NCBI GenBank assembly: GCA_024278285.1
Contig: JAJRTM010000076.1
Location: 1 to 5,334 of the forward strand
Source: Planctomycetota bacterium
GTDB lineage: Bacteria; Planctomycetota; Planctomycetia; Planctomycetales; Planctomycetaceae
Direction of reading: 5' to 3'
DNA: 5,334 bases
Shown: positions 5,334-5,334 of the stretch, piece after piece
How positions within the stretch are numbered: the stretch's first letter is position 1
How the letters are laid out: every line of letters begins with the position of its first letter
Notes under the pieces: model-generated
Seen by the model: the letters and a program-made list of their open reading frames with translations, nothing else
Databases searched by the model: none
What the model was told of the DNA's origin: nothing
Made by a program: the position numbers and the translations under genes

Positions 5334-5334
5334 A

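Overview
The window looks like accessory DNA from a bacterium, probably a proteobacterium. This placement is tentative: it rests on a REP-associated Y1-transposase remnant, a COG2865-type ATP-binding protein and 'GGGGACRGAGTTRG' repeats, and there is no core gene to confirm it. All genes lie on the minus strand, so transcription runs from high to low coordinates. Base composition is patchy: about 30% G+C in 4201-4260, about 38% in 3121-3180, about 50% in 5101-5160 and about 58% in 481-540. This suggests modules of different origin.

Right part (5333 down to 1329): a compact operon of four reading frames. They are the C-terminal end of a GT-B glycosyltransferase that runs off the window (4920-5333); a 483-aa protein with an unrecognised helical N-terminal region and an Mrr-like PD-(D/E)XK nuclease fold at its C-terminus (3472-4923); a class I SAM methyltransferase (2702-3346, with an in-frame extension to 3451 interrupted by one TAA); and a fusion of an AAA_33-type P-loop kinase with a second, different SAM methyltransferase (1329-2705). 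Two junctions are 4-nt ATGA overlaps, which fix the starts of the nuclease-fold protein and the kinase-methyltransferase and imply translational coupling. Transfer, methylation and phosphorylation activities together suggest a tailoring or biosynthetic cassette for a small molecule or surface sugar. The role of the nuclease-fold protein in it is unexplained. I do not recognise this combination as a described system.

Left part (1 to about 1256): a repeat-rich graveyard. A COG2865-like ATP-binding gene is cut at both ends, and each cut falls at a copy of the same 25-bp repeat. The two copies (148-172 and 1172-1196, 23/25 identical) are inverted and face outward. The right copy is also one arm of a 65-bp imperfect palindrome (1170-1234) whose two feet each carry a short exact tandem duplication. 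Beyond the left copy, at the window edge, is an apparently internally deleted remnant of a REP-associated Y1 transposase C-terminal region (1-118). The 1171-1328 gap between the modules holds only the repeats and one weak hairpin.
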